A stretch of 64,000 nucleotides of DNA from Alistipes sp. An66 (GCF_002161445.1 NZ_NFHT01000004.1:146951-210950), one strand, 5' to 3'; positions 19,751-28,998 are shown, numbered from the stretch's first letter. Notes: a model not told the origin generated them from the sequence alone. Translations and numbers: made by a program.

Positions 19751-19771
19751 ACTGTAAAAAAAGTTTACAGT
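19751..19771. promoter_or_regulatory. Palindrome, likely upstream activator site for the NtrC-family regulator
   Basis: A perfect inverted repeat ACTGTAAA - 5 nt - TTTACAGT lies about 55-75 nt upstream of the -24 element, in the intergenic gap between the exporter and its regulator. An NtrC-type dimer with a Fis-like HTH is expected to bind such a dyad. The position is a little closer than classical enhancers. Assignment to this regulator is inference. Confidence 0.6.
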
Positions 19772-19904
19772 GCCGTAAAATATCTGGACGCATCGGATCT
19801 TTTTCCCTTCGAAAACACTAATTTTATCGCACCGAAAACCCGGAACCGCCTCGCCGGAAGCCGAGCAATACGCTTCCAGGCGCCTTCCGCCAATACTGAA
19901 ATAT

Positions 19905-21266
19905 ATGGCCAAAGAAAAAGAGGGAACCCTGCTCGTCGTCGATGACAACCGGAGCATTCTGTCTGCCGTCCAGCTGCTCATGGGTAACTATTTCGCGCGC
20001 GTGCTGACCCTTCCGTCACCCAACCAGCTCCTCACGACGCTGCGCCGCGAGCCCGTGGACGTCATCCTGCTCGACATGAACTTCTCGGCCGGCATCAACA
20101 CCGGCAACGAGGGCTTCTACTGGTTGCAGGAGATCCTCCGCAACCGGCCCGACATCAAGGTGGTGCTCTTCACGGCCTACGCCGACATCGACCTGGCGGT
20201 ACGGGCCATGCGCGACGGTGCCGTGGATTTCGTCGTCAAGCCGTGGGACAACGAACGGCTGGTCGCCGCCTTGCAGGGGGCCTACAATCTTTCGCGTTCG
20301 CAGCGTGAAGTGAAGCAGTTGAAGGAGATCAAGCGCGAACTGACCCAGGAGGAGCCGATGTTCTGGGGTACGAGTCCGGCGATGATGCGCATCCGTGAGA
20401 TTGTCGAGAAGGTGGCGGCCACCGATGCCAACATCCTCATCACGGGCGAGAACGGCACCGGCAAGGAGATGCTGGCGCGCGAGATCCACAACCGCTCGGC
20501 CCGCCACGGCGAGCTGATGGTTTCGGTCGATATGGGGGCCCTTCCCGAGACGCTCTTCGAAAGCGAACTCTTCGGCCACGTCAAGGGGGCCTTCACCGAC
20601 GCCCGTGCGGACCGGGCCGGGAAGTTCGAGGTCGCCGACCGCGGCACGCTCTTCCTCGACGAGATCGGCAACCTCCCGCCGCACCTGCAATCGAAGCTGC
20701 TGACGGCGATTCAGAGCGGACGGATCGTCCGCGTGGGAAGCAACACGCCCGTCAAGGTGGACATCCGCCTCATTGCGGCCACGAACCGCGATCTCTACGG
20801 CATGGTGGCCGGGGGAGCGTTCCGCGAAGACCTCCTTTACCGCATCAATACGATCCACATCGACCTGCCGCCGCTGCGCCAGCGCCGCGAAGATATTCTT
20901 CCGCTGGCCGAAGGTTTCCTGCGCCGCTATGCCGCGAAGTATGCGAAGCCGATCGGGGGATTCGACGCGGCGGCCGTGCGCGCGATGCAGGAGTACCCTT
21001 GGGCGGGCAACATCCGCGAGTTGCAGCACACCATAGAGAAGGCCGTAATCCTCTGCGACGGCTCCGCCATCGCCCCGTCGACGCTCCTGCTGCGCCCGAC
21101 GGCCGCTCCGGCTCCCGGGGAGGGATTCACGACCCTCGACGAAATGGAGCGCTCGATGATTGCCCGGGCCGTGGAACGCTGCGGCGGCAACATGACCGAG
21201 GTGGCCCGACAACTCGGGATCACGCGCCAGACGCTTTACAACAAGATCAAACGCTACGGACTATGA
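19905..21266 (+). CDS. Sigma-54-dependent response regulator (NtrC family)
   Basis: A 453-residue transcription activator. An N-terminal receiver holds the phospho-acceptor Asp57 in VILLDMNF, the acidic pair DD at 13-14, and Lys112 in VVKPWD. The central AAA+ domain has Walker A GENGTGKE (181-188), the sigma-54 contact loop as GAFTDA (228-233; canonical GAFTGA), Walker B GTLFLDEIGNLP and an arginine-finger region. A C-terminal Fis-type HTH reads MTEVARQLGITRQTLYNKIK. It is divergent from the exporter operon and overlaps the kinase gene by an ATGA junction, so the two form a two-component pair. It very likely activates the sigma-54 promoter at 19682-19698. Confidence 0.96.
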   Translation: MAKEKEGTLLVVDDNRSILSAVQLLMGNYFARVLTLPSPNQLLTTLRREPVDVILLDMNFSAGINTGNEGFYWLQEILRNRPDIKVVLFTAYADIDLAVRAMRDGAVDFVVKPWDNERLVAALQGAYNLSRSQREVKQLKEIKRELTQEEPMFWGTSPAMMRIREIVEKVAATDANILITGENGTGKEMLAREIHNRSARHGELMVSVDMGALPETLFESELFGHVKGAFTDARADRAGKFEVADRGTLFLDEIGNLPPHLQSKLLTAIQSGRIVRVGSNTPVKVDIRLIAATNRDLYGMVAGGAFREDLLYRINTIHIDLPPLRQRREDILPLAEGFLRRYAAKYAKPIGGFDAAAVRAMQEYPWAGNIRELQHTIEKAVILCDGSAIAPSTLLLRPTAAPAPGEGFTTLDEMERSMIARAVERCGGNMTEVARQLGITRQTLYNKIKRYGL

Positions 21267-22573
21267 AACTCCCCAAAGGCATCGCATACGGGCCCATGGC
21301 CGCCCATGCGGGGTTGCTCGCCGCCGCAGCTCTTGCCGGCGGGTGGCTTGCAGCACAACGTCTCTACCCGCTGCTGCTGGTCAGCGTGCCGCTCATGACG
21401 CTGGCGTTTTTTCGGATCCTGCGCTGCTACGGCGATTCGGTGCGGCGCGTTACCTTCATGTTCAACGCCATCGAGAACGACGACCTCACGTTCCGCTTCA
21501 ACGAGGACCCTTCGAAAGTCGACAATACCATGCTCAACGCGGCGCTCAACCGCATCAAGGAGATCCTCTCGCGGACCAAGTTGCGGGCCGAGGAGCGCGA
21601 GCGTTACTACCAGCTCATCATGGAGAGCGCCCAGACGGGGTTGATTACCGTCAATGATACGGGCAGCGTCTATCAGGCCAATAGTGAGGCTTTGCGGGTC
21701 TTCGGCCTCCAACAGCTGAACCATATCCGGCAGTTGGAGGGTTCGGCTCCCGAGGTGGCGCGGGCTTTGTCCGCCATCCGTCCCGGCGAGAAGCTCCGCG
21801 TGTCGTGCACGACCGAAACGGGCGAGATGGCCCTGACGCTGGGATGTGCGGAGATCACGCTCGAGGATCGACACCGGCGGGTGATCTCCGTGAGCGACAT
21901 CAACAGCGAGGTGAGCGAAATCCAGGTCGAGTCGTGGAGCAAGCTCTCGCGCATTATGACCCACGAGATCATGAACTCGCTGGCGCCGGTCACCTCGCTC
22001 AGCGACACGCTGCTCCATATGGACCGGCCGCTGGATGCGGATGTCGAACGGGGGTTGGAGACCATCTCCGCCACGAGCCGGCGGCTGATGACCTTCGTCG
22101 AGAACTATCGGCGTTTCACGCGGATTCCGGCACCGCAGTGCGAACCCTTCGAGGTGCGCGAACTCGTCCGCCAGGCCGTGGTGCTGACCTCCGCCGAGAA
22201 CGACCTGCGGATCCATGTCGCTGTCGAGCCGGCCGGCACGATGATCTATGCCGACAAGGTCCTGCTGGGACAGGTGGCCGTCAATCTGCTCAAAAATGCC
22301 CGCGAAGCGATCGCCGGGCGCACCGACGGAGCGATCGAGATCCGTTCGCGGATCGATGCGGCCGAGCATGTCGTCATCGAGTTCAGCAACAACGGCGGGG
22401 CCATCCCGACCGAGGTTGCCGAAAATATCTTTACCCCTTTCTACACGACCAAGCCCGACGGCTCGGGCATCGGATTGAGCCTCTCGCGGCGCATCATGCA
22501 GCTCCACGGCGGTTCGCTGCGCCTGACCTGCAACACCGACCGGCGGGTAACCTTCACCCTGCAAATCGGGTAA
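21263..22573 (+). CDS. Membrane sensor histidine kinase (NtrB/AtoS-like)
   Basis: The cognate kinase, 436 residues. Two TM helices (about 12-32 and 34-52) are joined almost directly, leaving virtually no periplasmic sensor loop. A HAMP-like stretch, a PAS domain (about 115-215, GLITVNDTGSVYQANSEAL) and the H-box IMTHEIMNSL with His234 follow. The ATPase domain has the N-box VAVNLLKNAREAI, F-box ENIFTPFYTTK and G-box GSGIGLSLSRRIM. The small loop suggests that the signal comes from the membrane or cytoplasm (PAS) rather than from a periplasmic ligand. The start is fixed by the 4-nt ATGA overlap; a longer frame to 20999 lies inside the regulator gene. Confidence 0.95.
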   Translation: MKLPKGIAYGPMAAHAGLLAAAALAGGWLAAQRLYPLLLVSVPLMTLAFFRILRCYGDSVRRVTFMFNAIENDDLTFRFNEDPSKVDNTMLNAALNRIKEILSRTKLRAEERERYYQLIMESAQTGLITVNDTGSVYQANSEALRVFGLQQLNHIRQLEGSAPEVARALSAIRPGEKLRVSCTTETGEMALTLGCAEITLEDRHRRVISVSDINSEVSEIQVESWSKLSRIMTHEIMNSLAPVTSLSDTLLHMDRPLDADVERGLETISATSRRLMTFVENYRRFTRIPAPQCEPFEVRELVRQAVVLTSAENDLRIHVAVEPAGTMIYADKVLLGQVAVNLLKNAREAIAGRTDGAIEIRSRIDAAEHVVIEFSNNGGAIPTEVAENIFTPFYTTKPDGSGIGLSLSRRIMQLHGGSLRLTCNTDRRVTFTLQIG

Positions 22574-22608
22574 GAGAAAATTTGTCGGATTCAAATCCGC
22601 CGATCTGT

Positions 22609-22645
22609 AAAAAAGAGCTATTCCGTCAGGAATAGCTCTTTTTTT
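22609..22645. terminator. Bidirectional intrinsic terminator between the kinase and the BACON gene
   Basis: A stem of 16 bp including the A/T flanks (AAGAGCTATTCC / GGAATAGCTCTT core) with a GTCA loop lies between convergent genes. It has a T run on one side and an A run on the other, so it suits both strands. Confidence 0.9.
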
Positions 22646-22756
22646 AACGGTAGTGCGAGGAGTCGGCTTGCCTTTTGTCGATTGTCTGCATCGACTTGCA
22701 TGACGAAAGCCTTCGTTTTCGAAAGGCTTCGTATTCCATGCTGCGGCCCCGGAGCG

Positions 22757-23650
22757 TCAGAACTGCGTCAGGTCGATCTTCGTCACGTTGATCAGGTCCG
22801 AAACCGAAACCTCCTCGGCCCCCGACGTCTCGATGGTCACGATGTGCGTCCCTGTCTCCTGATAGGTGTGGGTCAGCGACTCGCGGTACTCCTCCTCCGT
22901 GCCGTCGCCCCACGATACCTTCCCCGGCAGGAATCCCTCTCCGAGAATGTACGGAACCCGGAACGTCGGATTCGAGTGTGTGATGTGGAGCCAGTTCATG
23001 TTGTCACGCGCCTGCTGGCGGATCGTGATGACCTGCTCCACATCGTCGGCCGTGAGGCGGATCGTTGCTTCCCGCGGCTCCGACTTCGGGTTGGGGTCGA
23101 TGATGAAGTACAGCGTCTTCCCGACAAGACCCCGGACGGACGCCGACGTCGTCCGGCGGATCCATGTCTCGGAGAGCTCGATCCGGAAATCGACGTTCGC
23201 GTTGACCTCGAAATTCAGTTTCCCGCCCGTCGCTGCGATCGGATAGCTCTCCTCCGCAATGAGAATGGCGTTTTTCTGCATCTGCGTCAGGGTGAATGTC
23301 CGGCTCAATCCGAACGTCCGGTTGGTGAAGACGATGCGTGCCGTGCGGTTGTCGTAGTCCTCGTTCGGATCCGCCTCGAAGCGGTGGAGACCCGTCTCGG
23401 ACGTGCCGGAGGTGACTTCGCGCAGCCACTCGGGGGCGTCGGGCAGTTCTACCGTGTAGTCGACGTTGCACTGCACCTCGACCGTAAAGGGTCCGCCCTG
23501 GCTGCCGATGGTCTGTTTGTCGGTCGTGAGCGTCATTTTCGCTCCCGTCGTTTTATCGTCGTCCGTCTGGCTCTTCGAACATCCGAACAGCACGAAGACC
23601 AGAACCGGAAGCAGAAGTCCTGCAATATGGAACAGGGTATCTCTTTTCAT
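22757..23650 (-). CDS. BACON-domain lipoprotein partner of C10 protease 1
   Basis: A 297-residue lipoprotein (lipobox VLFGC, Cys24). Two BACON-like beta-sandwich repeats span about residues 40-135 (FTVEVQCNVDYTVELPDAPEWL) and 140-235 (LNFEVNANVDFRIELSETWI). The C-terminal piece VSWGDGTEEEYRESLTHTY, ending KIDLTQF, is PKD-like or BspA-like. BACON domains are common in Bacteroidetes surface proteins and are linked to carbohydrate or mucin binding; no catalytic motif is seen. An ATG at 23689 overlaps the protease stop (ATGA), but the lipoprotein signal at 23650 is the better start. It follows the protease by 35 nt and is probably co-transcribed. It is the short paralogue of 25643-27070. Confidence 0.8.
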   Translation of the reverse strand: MKRDTLFHIAGLLLPVLVFVLFGCSKSQTDDDKTTGAKMTLTTDKQTIGSQGGPFTVEVQCNVDYTVELPDAPEWLREVTSGTSETGLHRFEADPNEDYDNRTARIVFTNRTFGLSRTFTLTQMQKNAILIAEESYPIAATGGKLNFEVNANVDFRIELSETWIRRTTSASVRGLVGKTLYFIIDPNPKSEPREATIRLTADDVEQVITIRQQARDNMNWLHITHSNPTFRVPYILGEGFLPGKVSWGDGTEEEYRESLTHTYQETGTHIVTIETSGAEEVSVSDLINVTKIDLTQF

Positions 23651-23685
23651 GGTGTGAACTTGCTTGGATGGTTTCTGTCGTAGAT

Positions 23686-25515
23686 TCATTCGTTGTCGGG
23701 AAGGGCGATGAGCAGCTCCTTGCGTTCGGTCTCCTTTTGCAGGATGAGCCGGTAGGTGCCGCCCGGAAGGGTCGAGGTGTCGATGCGGATCTCCTGCCCC
23801 TCGGCGTTGCACGAAGCGCTGCAATCCGTGCCGTCGGATGTCTGCAACGTCGCCGTGACGCCCTCCTTCACCCGCAGCCGCATCATGTGCTCCGTTTTGT
23901 TGTAGGTCAGGCTCGTCGACTCCTCGATCGTGTATTCGTCGGCGAGGAGATACTCCCAGACGCAACCCTCGTCCTCATTGCCCCGTACGACGGACCAGTC
24001 CGTACCCGTATCGCTGATATAGAGTGCCCGGATGCGGTAGCCCGGAAGAAACGTCATGTTGATCTCGAACGGAGCGTTCATGGTGAACCCTGCTCCCGGA
24101 TTATAACCATCGACTCTTCCTTGTGTAATGCTATGTATGACCTGGCCCTCCCGGTCCGTGACGGCCAGCTGACACCGGCCGGAGAATACCGTGCTGCCGA
24201 AGTTGCCGATGGCTCCGGCATGGATCCAGACTGTCTCGCCCTGGGCAATGTTGCCCTCGATCGAGATGCCGTTGTAGGTCCGGCCCTTCTCTGTATCGTC
24301 GTATTCGAAGAACCGCAGCTCCGTGACGGGCTCGTTGCCGGCATCGGGCTGTATGCCGACGATTGCGTTCTGACCGTCGTTGTAGTGGTCCGAGCCGCCG
24401 ATTCCCTGCCCTTCGGGGTCGAGTGCCGTCAGCAGGAAATAACCGTTGCAGTAGCCGCTCCATCCCCAGTTGACGCTGTAATAGTTGGTGTCCGTGTAAC
24501 CGTCGAGGATGAACGCATGCCCCGATTGGGAGTTGTAGCCGGAGTAGATGATCGGCCGGTCGTTGTCCAGTTCGTTTTGCAGGAGCTCGTTCCACTCCCG
24601 GGTCGAGTAACTGATGCGGGAACGCCAGCGGGTCTGGCGGTCGTAGCCCATGTGGTTGATCAACAGGTTCGGGATGTCGCTGCTGAATGCACCGGTGCCA
24701 TCCGGTCCGAAGTCGGATTGGAGCATGACGGCGCAGTCGCGCATCAGCGTTGCCACGGCCGTCGCTTCGATCTGGGTAAATTCGGTGTATTCGTAGTCCG
24801 TGGTACCCTGATAGGAGTAAGCGTATTTCAGCTTCATGTTGGCCCAGTCGTAGGCATGGCCCAGCGTAACTCCCGGAACCGATATGCCGTAGCTCCCGGT
24901 GGTATAGGACGGCAGGGTGCCCGTGCCCCGTTCCGGCCACTGGTGGTAGCGGATGGCGATGGCCATGGCTGTGGCCGTACATCCGGTATAGGTCCGAGTT
25001 CCCTGATAGGTCGGGCACAGCCGATTGTAGGGCTCGTCCTGGTTCCAGAGTGCGGTTTCGAGCTTGACCACGGTGTTGCCGCTGCGCGTCGCGGCCCAGG
25101 CCTGCGTGACGCTGCTCTCGGCCTTCAATCCGGCCGCACGGGCCTTGTTCACGGTCTCCCGGAGCCCGTCGAGCCACGCTTGCAGGTTGGACGGCAGCTT
25201 CCCCGACGGGAATTCGCTGTCGAAGGAGTAGCCCAGTACGGGCATGGCCACGTCGTCGCCCGCGACGATGACGAAGCCCGGACCGGCCGTGTTGTCGAAA
25301 ACGTAATAGGCGGGATCCGCTCCCGTGGAGCGGGTGGCGCTGTTTTCACTGTCGCGCACCAGCTGCCACGAGGGGGGCACCCCTCCCCGAGTCGCAGGGG
25401 CCGATTGCCAGAACCGTGTGGCGGCCTGCCGGGCCTGTTCGGCCGTGATCTCCCGGGCCGGGAGGGTACCCGTCCCGAGCAGCGCCGGCAATAACAGAAG
25501 GAAAAGTCTTTTCAT
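23686..25515 (-). CDS. Secreted C10-family (streptopain/SpeB-like) cysteine protease 1
   Basis: A 609-residue pre-pro-protease. A signal peptide (to about residue 20) and an N-terminal propeptide (REITAEQARQAATRFW, residues 21 to about 140, with AYYVFDN and FVIVAGDD) precede the papain-like catalytic domain. The catalytic Cys179 sits in YTGCTATAMA, His333 in SGHAFILDGY and Trp350 in VNWGWSG. The Cys-to-His spacing is close to that of streptopain. About 220 further residues form beta-rich C-terminal domains ending TYRLILQKETERKELLIAL, which recall Por/DUF3244-like tails. Expected to cleave host or competitor proteins outside the cell; the substrate is unknown. It heads a two-gene unit with a BACON lipoprotein. 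Confidence 0.92.
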   Translation of the reverse strand: MKRLFLLLLPALLGTGTLPAREITAEQARQAATRFWQSAPATRGGVPPSWQLVRDSENSATRSTGADPAYYVFDNTAGPGFVIVAGDDVAMPVLGYSFDSEFPSGKLPSNLQAWLDGLRETVNKARAAGLKAESSVTQAWAATRSGNTVVKLETALWNQDEPYNRLCPTYQGTRTYTGCTATAMAIAIRYHQWPERGTGTLPSYTTGSYGISVPGVTLGHAYDWANMKLKYAYSYQGTTDYEYTEFTQIEATAVATLMRDCAVMLQSDFGPDGTGAFSSDIPNLLINHMGYDRQTRWRSRISYSTREWNELLQNELDNDRPIIYSGYNSQSGHAFILDGYTDTNYYSVNWGWSGYCNGYFLLTALDPEGQGIGGSDHYNDGQNAIVGIQPDAGNEPVTELRFFEYDDTEKGRTYNGISIEGNIAQGETVWIHAGAIGNFGSTVFSGRCQLAVTDREGQVIHSITQGRVDGYNPGAGFTMNAPFEINMTFLPGYRIRALYISDTGTDWSVVRGNEDEGCVWEYLLADEYTIEESTSLTYNKTEHMMRLRVKEGVTATLQTSDGTDCSASCNAEGQEIRIDTSTLPGGTYRLILQKETERKELLIALPDNE

Positions 25516-25581
25516 GAGTGAGTGAGATTGGGTGAATTCAGGATGGGGTCGTTCGGATGTCGGAATGTCAGATTATGAAAC

Positions 25582-25615
25582 CCTGTCCGGCATGAGTTGT
25601 CCCATGTCGGACAGG
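25582..25615 (-). terminator. Hairpin between the two protease modules, probable terminator
   Basis: Arms CCTGTCCGGCATG and CATGTCGGACAGG pair over 13 bp with one G-T wobble. On the minus strand a short U-rich stretch follows. It lies just after the stop of BACON gene 2 and would separate the two modules. The 127-nt gap shows no clear TAnnTTTG box. Confidence 0.55.
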
Positions 25616-25642
25616 CCTGTTCCGAGTCCGGTCGAGGGTCGG

Positions 25643-27070
25643 TCAGAACTGCGTCAGGTCGAGTTCCGTGATGCCGATCAGGTCGGGGAGCGTGAACATG
25701 GTGGCGCCCATCATCTCGATGGTCACGGTGTGTGAACTTCCGCTCCGGTAGGTATGGGAGAGCCCTTCCCGGTACTCCTCCTGTGCACCGTCGCCCCACG
25801 AGACCGTCCCGTAGAGAAACATGGACGAACCGGTGAAGGTCGGAATGGCGAATGCTCCATTCGTGTGTGTGATGCGGAGGATGCCCGTACCGTCGCGTCC
25901 CGCCTGATAGACTTTTATGGTCTGCTCCATGTCGTCGGCCGTCAGACGGATGGTCGCTTCGCGCGGATTCTCGTTCGAATTGGCATCGACGGTGAATTTC
26001 AGCGAACGTTCTTCCAGCGCGCGGGTTCCCTGCGATTCATGGATCCACTCCTCGGAGGTCGTGATCTTGAAATCGACGTTCGTATTGACCTTGAATTCCA
26101 GTGTCCCGGCTGCGGCGTCGAGCATGTATTGCTCCTTGGAGACGAGGATGGCGTTGCGCTGCATCTGCGTCACCGTCACGGTCTGGCTTATGCCCGATTC
26201 CGTGTTGGTGAAGACGATGCGCGTGCTGCGGCTGTCGTAGCTCTCGTTGGGGTCCGCTTCGAACCGGTGCGTATAGGTCGAGAGCGTCCGGGTGGTGATT
26301 TCCCGCAGCCAGTCGGGCTGGTCGGGGAGCTGGATGTCGTAGGGAATGTTGCTGCGGAGCTCGACCGTAAGGGTGCCGCCGTTGCTTTCCACGATCGGAT
26401 TCTCCTCCGTGAGGATGATCTGGGGCTCCTCGCCGTCCTGATAGACCGTGACGGTCTCCGTCAGATCCCGGCTCTGGATCTCGATGGTTCCGATGCGGCT
26501 GCGGGCCGAATCGTTCGGTTTGACCTGGAAGTGGAGCTGGGTGGTCTCCATGGCCCGCGATTCGATCGGGATCAGCCAGTTGACGGCATCCTCCGCGATT
26601 TCATACTCGAAAGAGATGTTGGCGATTACCTCCACGGTGATGTTGTCTCCGGCCTGTTTCACCTCGAAACGGTTCTTCGTGACGGTCAGGGCATTCTCCT
26701 GTTTCTGATAGAAGACCATCCGCTCGGTGGTTGTGCCCGAGTGCAGGATCAGCGTGGCGTTCCGCTCGCTGCCCGAGGAGTTCTTGTCGGTATGGAGTGT
26801 GACCGTGGCCTCTCCGGCATCGCCCTGACTCGGGGAGACGCTGCCCCAGGTCTGGTCCACTTCGGCGGTCCAGGCGGCCGTCGAGTGGAAGGTGATGAAG
26901 ACATCCCCGCCCTCGGCCTCGAAAATGGGCGACATGGTGGTCAGGGTGATAATGCCGTTCCCGGGAGTAGCGCCCGGATCCTCCGCCGAATGCTTCTTGC
27001 AACCTCCCGACAAGACGATTGCCGAGAGCAGGAGGCCTGTAAGGTATGGTATGATGGTGTGTTTTTTCAT
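25643..27070 (-). CDS. Multi-BACON-domain lipoprotein partner of C10 protease 2
   Basis: A 475-residue lipoprotein (signal MKKHTIIPYLTGLLLSAIVL, lipobox Cys24 in SGGCKK). About four BACON-type repeats run in tandem, seen by the recurring pattern of an extended strand, 'I.F' or 'W' closure and a 'VTVYQ' or 'TLTQ' final strand (ending near residues 125, 215, 310 and 395). The C-terminal piece VSWGDGAQEEYREGLSHTY ends ELDLTQF. The last 300 residues align throughout with the shorter paralogue at 22757-23650; this one has two extra N-terminal repeats. It begins 33 nt after protease 2. A surface-adhesin or protease-partner role is inference. Confidence 0.8.
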   Translation of the reverse strand: MKKHTIIPYLTGLLLSAIVLSGGCKKHSAEDPGATPGNGIITLTTMSPIFEAEGGDVFITFHSTAAWTAEVDQTWGSVSPSQGDAGEATVTLHTDKNSSGSERNATLILHSGTTTERMVFYQKQENALTVTKNRFEVKQAGDNITVEVIANISFEYEIAEDAVNWLIPIESRAMETTQLHFQVKPNDSARSRIGTIEIQSRDLTETVTVYQDGEEPQIILTEENPIVESNGGTLTVELRSNIPYDIQLPDQPDWLREITTRTLSTYTHRFEADPNESYDSRSTRIVFTNTESGISQTVTVTQMQRNAILVSKEQYMLDAAAGTLEFKVNTNVDFKITTSEEWIHESQGTRALEERSLKFTVDANSNENPREATIRLTADDMEQTIKVYQAGRDGTGILRITHTNGAFAIPTFTGSSMFLYGTVSWGDGAQEEYREGLSHTYRSGSSHTVTIEMMGATMFTLPDLIGITELDLTQF

Positions 27071-27103
27071 GATCGGGTCCTTCTTGGAATGGTATTGTCG
27101 GAT

Positions 27104-28903
27104 TTATTGGGCGCTGACCGAGAAGAGAAGTTCTTTCCGGTCGTTCCTTTTTTGCAGGATGAGCCGGTAGTTGCCGGCAGGCAGCTGCGAGGTGTTGATG
27201 CGTACCGTCTGTCCGCTGATCTGGCACTGTCCCGTATAGTCGGAGCCGCCCGTGGTCTGCAATGTCGTCGTCACGCCCTCCTTGACTTGCAGCTGCAAGA
27301 CGCGCGTCTTGCGGTCGAAGGTTGCCTGCGTGGTCTCCTCGATGTTGTATTCGTCGTCGAGGAGCAGGTCCCAAACGTACCCTTCCTCTTCGTTTCCTCG
27401 GACCACTTCCCATTGTGAGGTGATCGAATTCTGATAATAGGCTCGGATACGGTATCCCGGATAGATCGGTTTGGTGATGGTGAAGGTTGAGGTAGGAGCT
27501 TGGGCCGTTCCGCGCGGATTCAGCGTGAAATACCAGGTTGCCAACTCCTGGATGACATTCCCGTCCCGGTCCGTGACGACCAGCTTTACCTGTTTGTTGG
27601 TGACGGTGGTCGATCCGCTGTTGTAGAACAGGCCGACTTGCATATTGAAAGGCTGTCCGGTGACGATGGTACTGCTGCAATTCAATCCGAAGTATGAGTT
27701 GCCGCTTTTGCAGAATCGGATCTCTTCGATAGCTCCGCTTCCCGTGTTTTTCTGCATGCCGATAACAACCGTATGGTTGTAGTTGTAGTTGGACGATCCT
27801 CCGCCTATGCCTTGTCCGGTGGGGTTGAGTGCTGTCAGCAGGTAGTACCCGTTGCAGCTTCCGTTCCATCCCCAGTTGATGCTGTAATAGTCGTCCTCGG
27901 TGTATCCGTCGAGCACAAAGGCGTGTCCGCCGCCATTTTCGCCGTATCCGGAATAGAGGATGGGACGATTGTTGTCCAGCTCGCTCTTCATCAGGTTGTT
28001 CCATTCGGATGTCGTGTAGGCCCAACGGTAGATGCAGCGGACTTGTCCGTCATAATCCATGTGGGCGGTCAGATTTCCGGGGATCAGTTCGAGCGGAGCC
28101 GATGTCGCCCAGGGGCTGAACTGGGCATTGATCATGACGGCGCAGTCACGCATCAGCGTGGCGACGGGGCCGGTGTCCCTGTCGAGATAGTATCCGGGTT
28201 TATACTGCATCTTCATGTTGGCCCAATCGTAGGTGTGGCCCAATGTGATACTCGGAACCTGAATGCTGTATGTGTTATTGGTGGTATATCCTTCCAGGAC
28301 ACCGGTGCCCTGGTTCGGCCATTCGTGATAGCGCATGATGATCGCCAGGGCTGTGGCCGTACATCCCGTGTAGCACGCCTGATCTCCGCTGGTCGTCGGA
28401 CAATAGTTGTTGAAGGGTGCGCCCTGATCCCAGAGAGCCGTTTCCATCTCTACGACGGGTGTTCCGGCGCGGGTCGCGGCCCAGGCCTGCGTGACGCTGC
28501 TCTCGGCTTGCAGTCCGTTGTCACGTGCGTAGTTCACCTCATCCCGGAGCCCGTCGAGCCACTCCTGAAGGTTGGCCGGGAGGTTGCCCGACGGGAATTC
28601 GTTCTCGAAGGAGTAGCCCAGCACGGGCATGGCCACATCGTCGCCCGCAACGATGACGAAGCCCGGGCCGGCCGTGTTGTCGAAGACGTAATAGGCCGGG
28701 GCGGTGCCCGATGTGCGGGTTGCGGAGCTTTCGCTGTGGCGCACCAGCTGCCACGAAGGCGCGACTCCTCCCCGTGTGGTTGGAGTCGATTGCCAGAACT
28801 GCGTGGCAGTCTGCCGGGCCTGTTCGGTCGTGATCTCCTTGGCTGACAAGGCACCGCAGGTCAGCGACAGTGAGAGGATAGACAGCAGCAGAGTTCTCTT
28901 CAT
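27104..28903 (-). CDS. Secreted C10-family (streptopain/SpeB-like) cysteine protease 2
   Basis: A 599-residue paralogue of 23686-25515 with the same plan. A signal peptide (MKRTLLLSILSLSLTCGALSA) and propeptide (KEITTEQARQTATQFW) lead to a catalytic domain with Cys181 in YTGCTATALA, His327 in GGGHAFVLDGY and the tryptophan in INWGWNG, then a beta-rich C-terminus ending NYRLILQKRNDRKELLFSV. The propeptide is almost unchanged between the copies, while the catalytic domain away from the active site differs in loops. This suggests shared activation but distinct substrates. Both active sites look intact. Confidence 0.92.
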   Translation of the reverse strand: MKRTLLLSILSLSLTCGALSAKEITTEQARQTATQFWQSTPTTRGGVAPSWQLVRHSESSATRTSGTAPAYYVFDNTAGPGFVIVAGDDVAMPVLGYSFENEFPSGNLPANLQEWLDGLRDEVNYARDNGLQAESSVTQAWAATRAGTPVVEMETALWDQGAPFNNYCPTTSGDQACYTGCTATALAIIMRYHEWPNQGTGVLEGYTTNNTYSIQVPSITLGHTYDWANMKMQYKPGYYLDRDTGPVATLMRDCAVMINAQFSPWATSAPLELIPGNLTAHMDYDGQVRCIYRWAYTTSEWNNLMKSELDNNRPILYSGYGENGGGHAFVLDGYTEDDYYSINWGWNGSCNGYYLLTALNPTGQGIGGGSSNYNYNHTVVIGMQKNTGSGAIEEIRFCKSGNSYFGLNCSSTIVTGQPFNMQVGLFYNSGSTTVTNKQVKLVVTDRDGNVIQELATWYFTLNPRGTAQAPTSTFTITKPIYPGYRIRAYYQNSITSQWEVVRGNEEEGYVWDLLLDDEYNIEETTQATFDRKTRVLQLQVKEGVTTTLQTTGGSDYTGQCQISGQTVRINTSQLPAGNYRLILQKRNDRKELLFSVSAQ

Positions 28904-28932
28904 GAAACAGTTTTTTAGGTTGATGATTCATG

Positions 28933-28963
28933 CGAATTTACATATAAATTTTCAAACTTGCAA
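28933..28963 (-). promoter_or_regulatory. Possible promoter of C10 protease 2
   Basis: On the minus strand TTGC - 19 nt - TAAATTCG resembles the Bacteroidetes -33/-7 pair (TTTG, TAnnTTTG) with one mismatch in each. It leaves a leader of about 24 nt before the ATG at 28903. Confidence 0.35.
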
Positions 28964-28998
28964 TTCTCTCGTCCGTCGTTCGGATTTTGGTTCATGAA

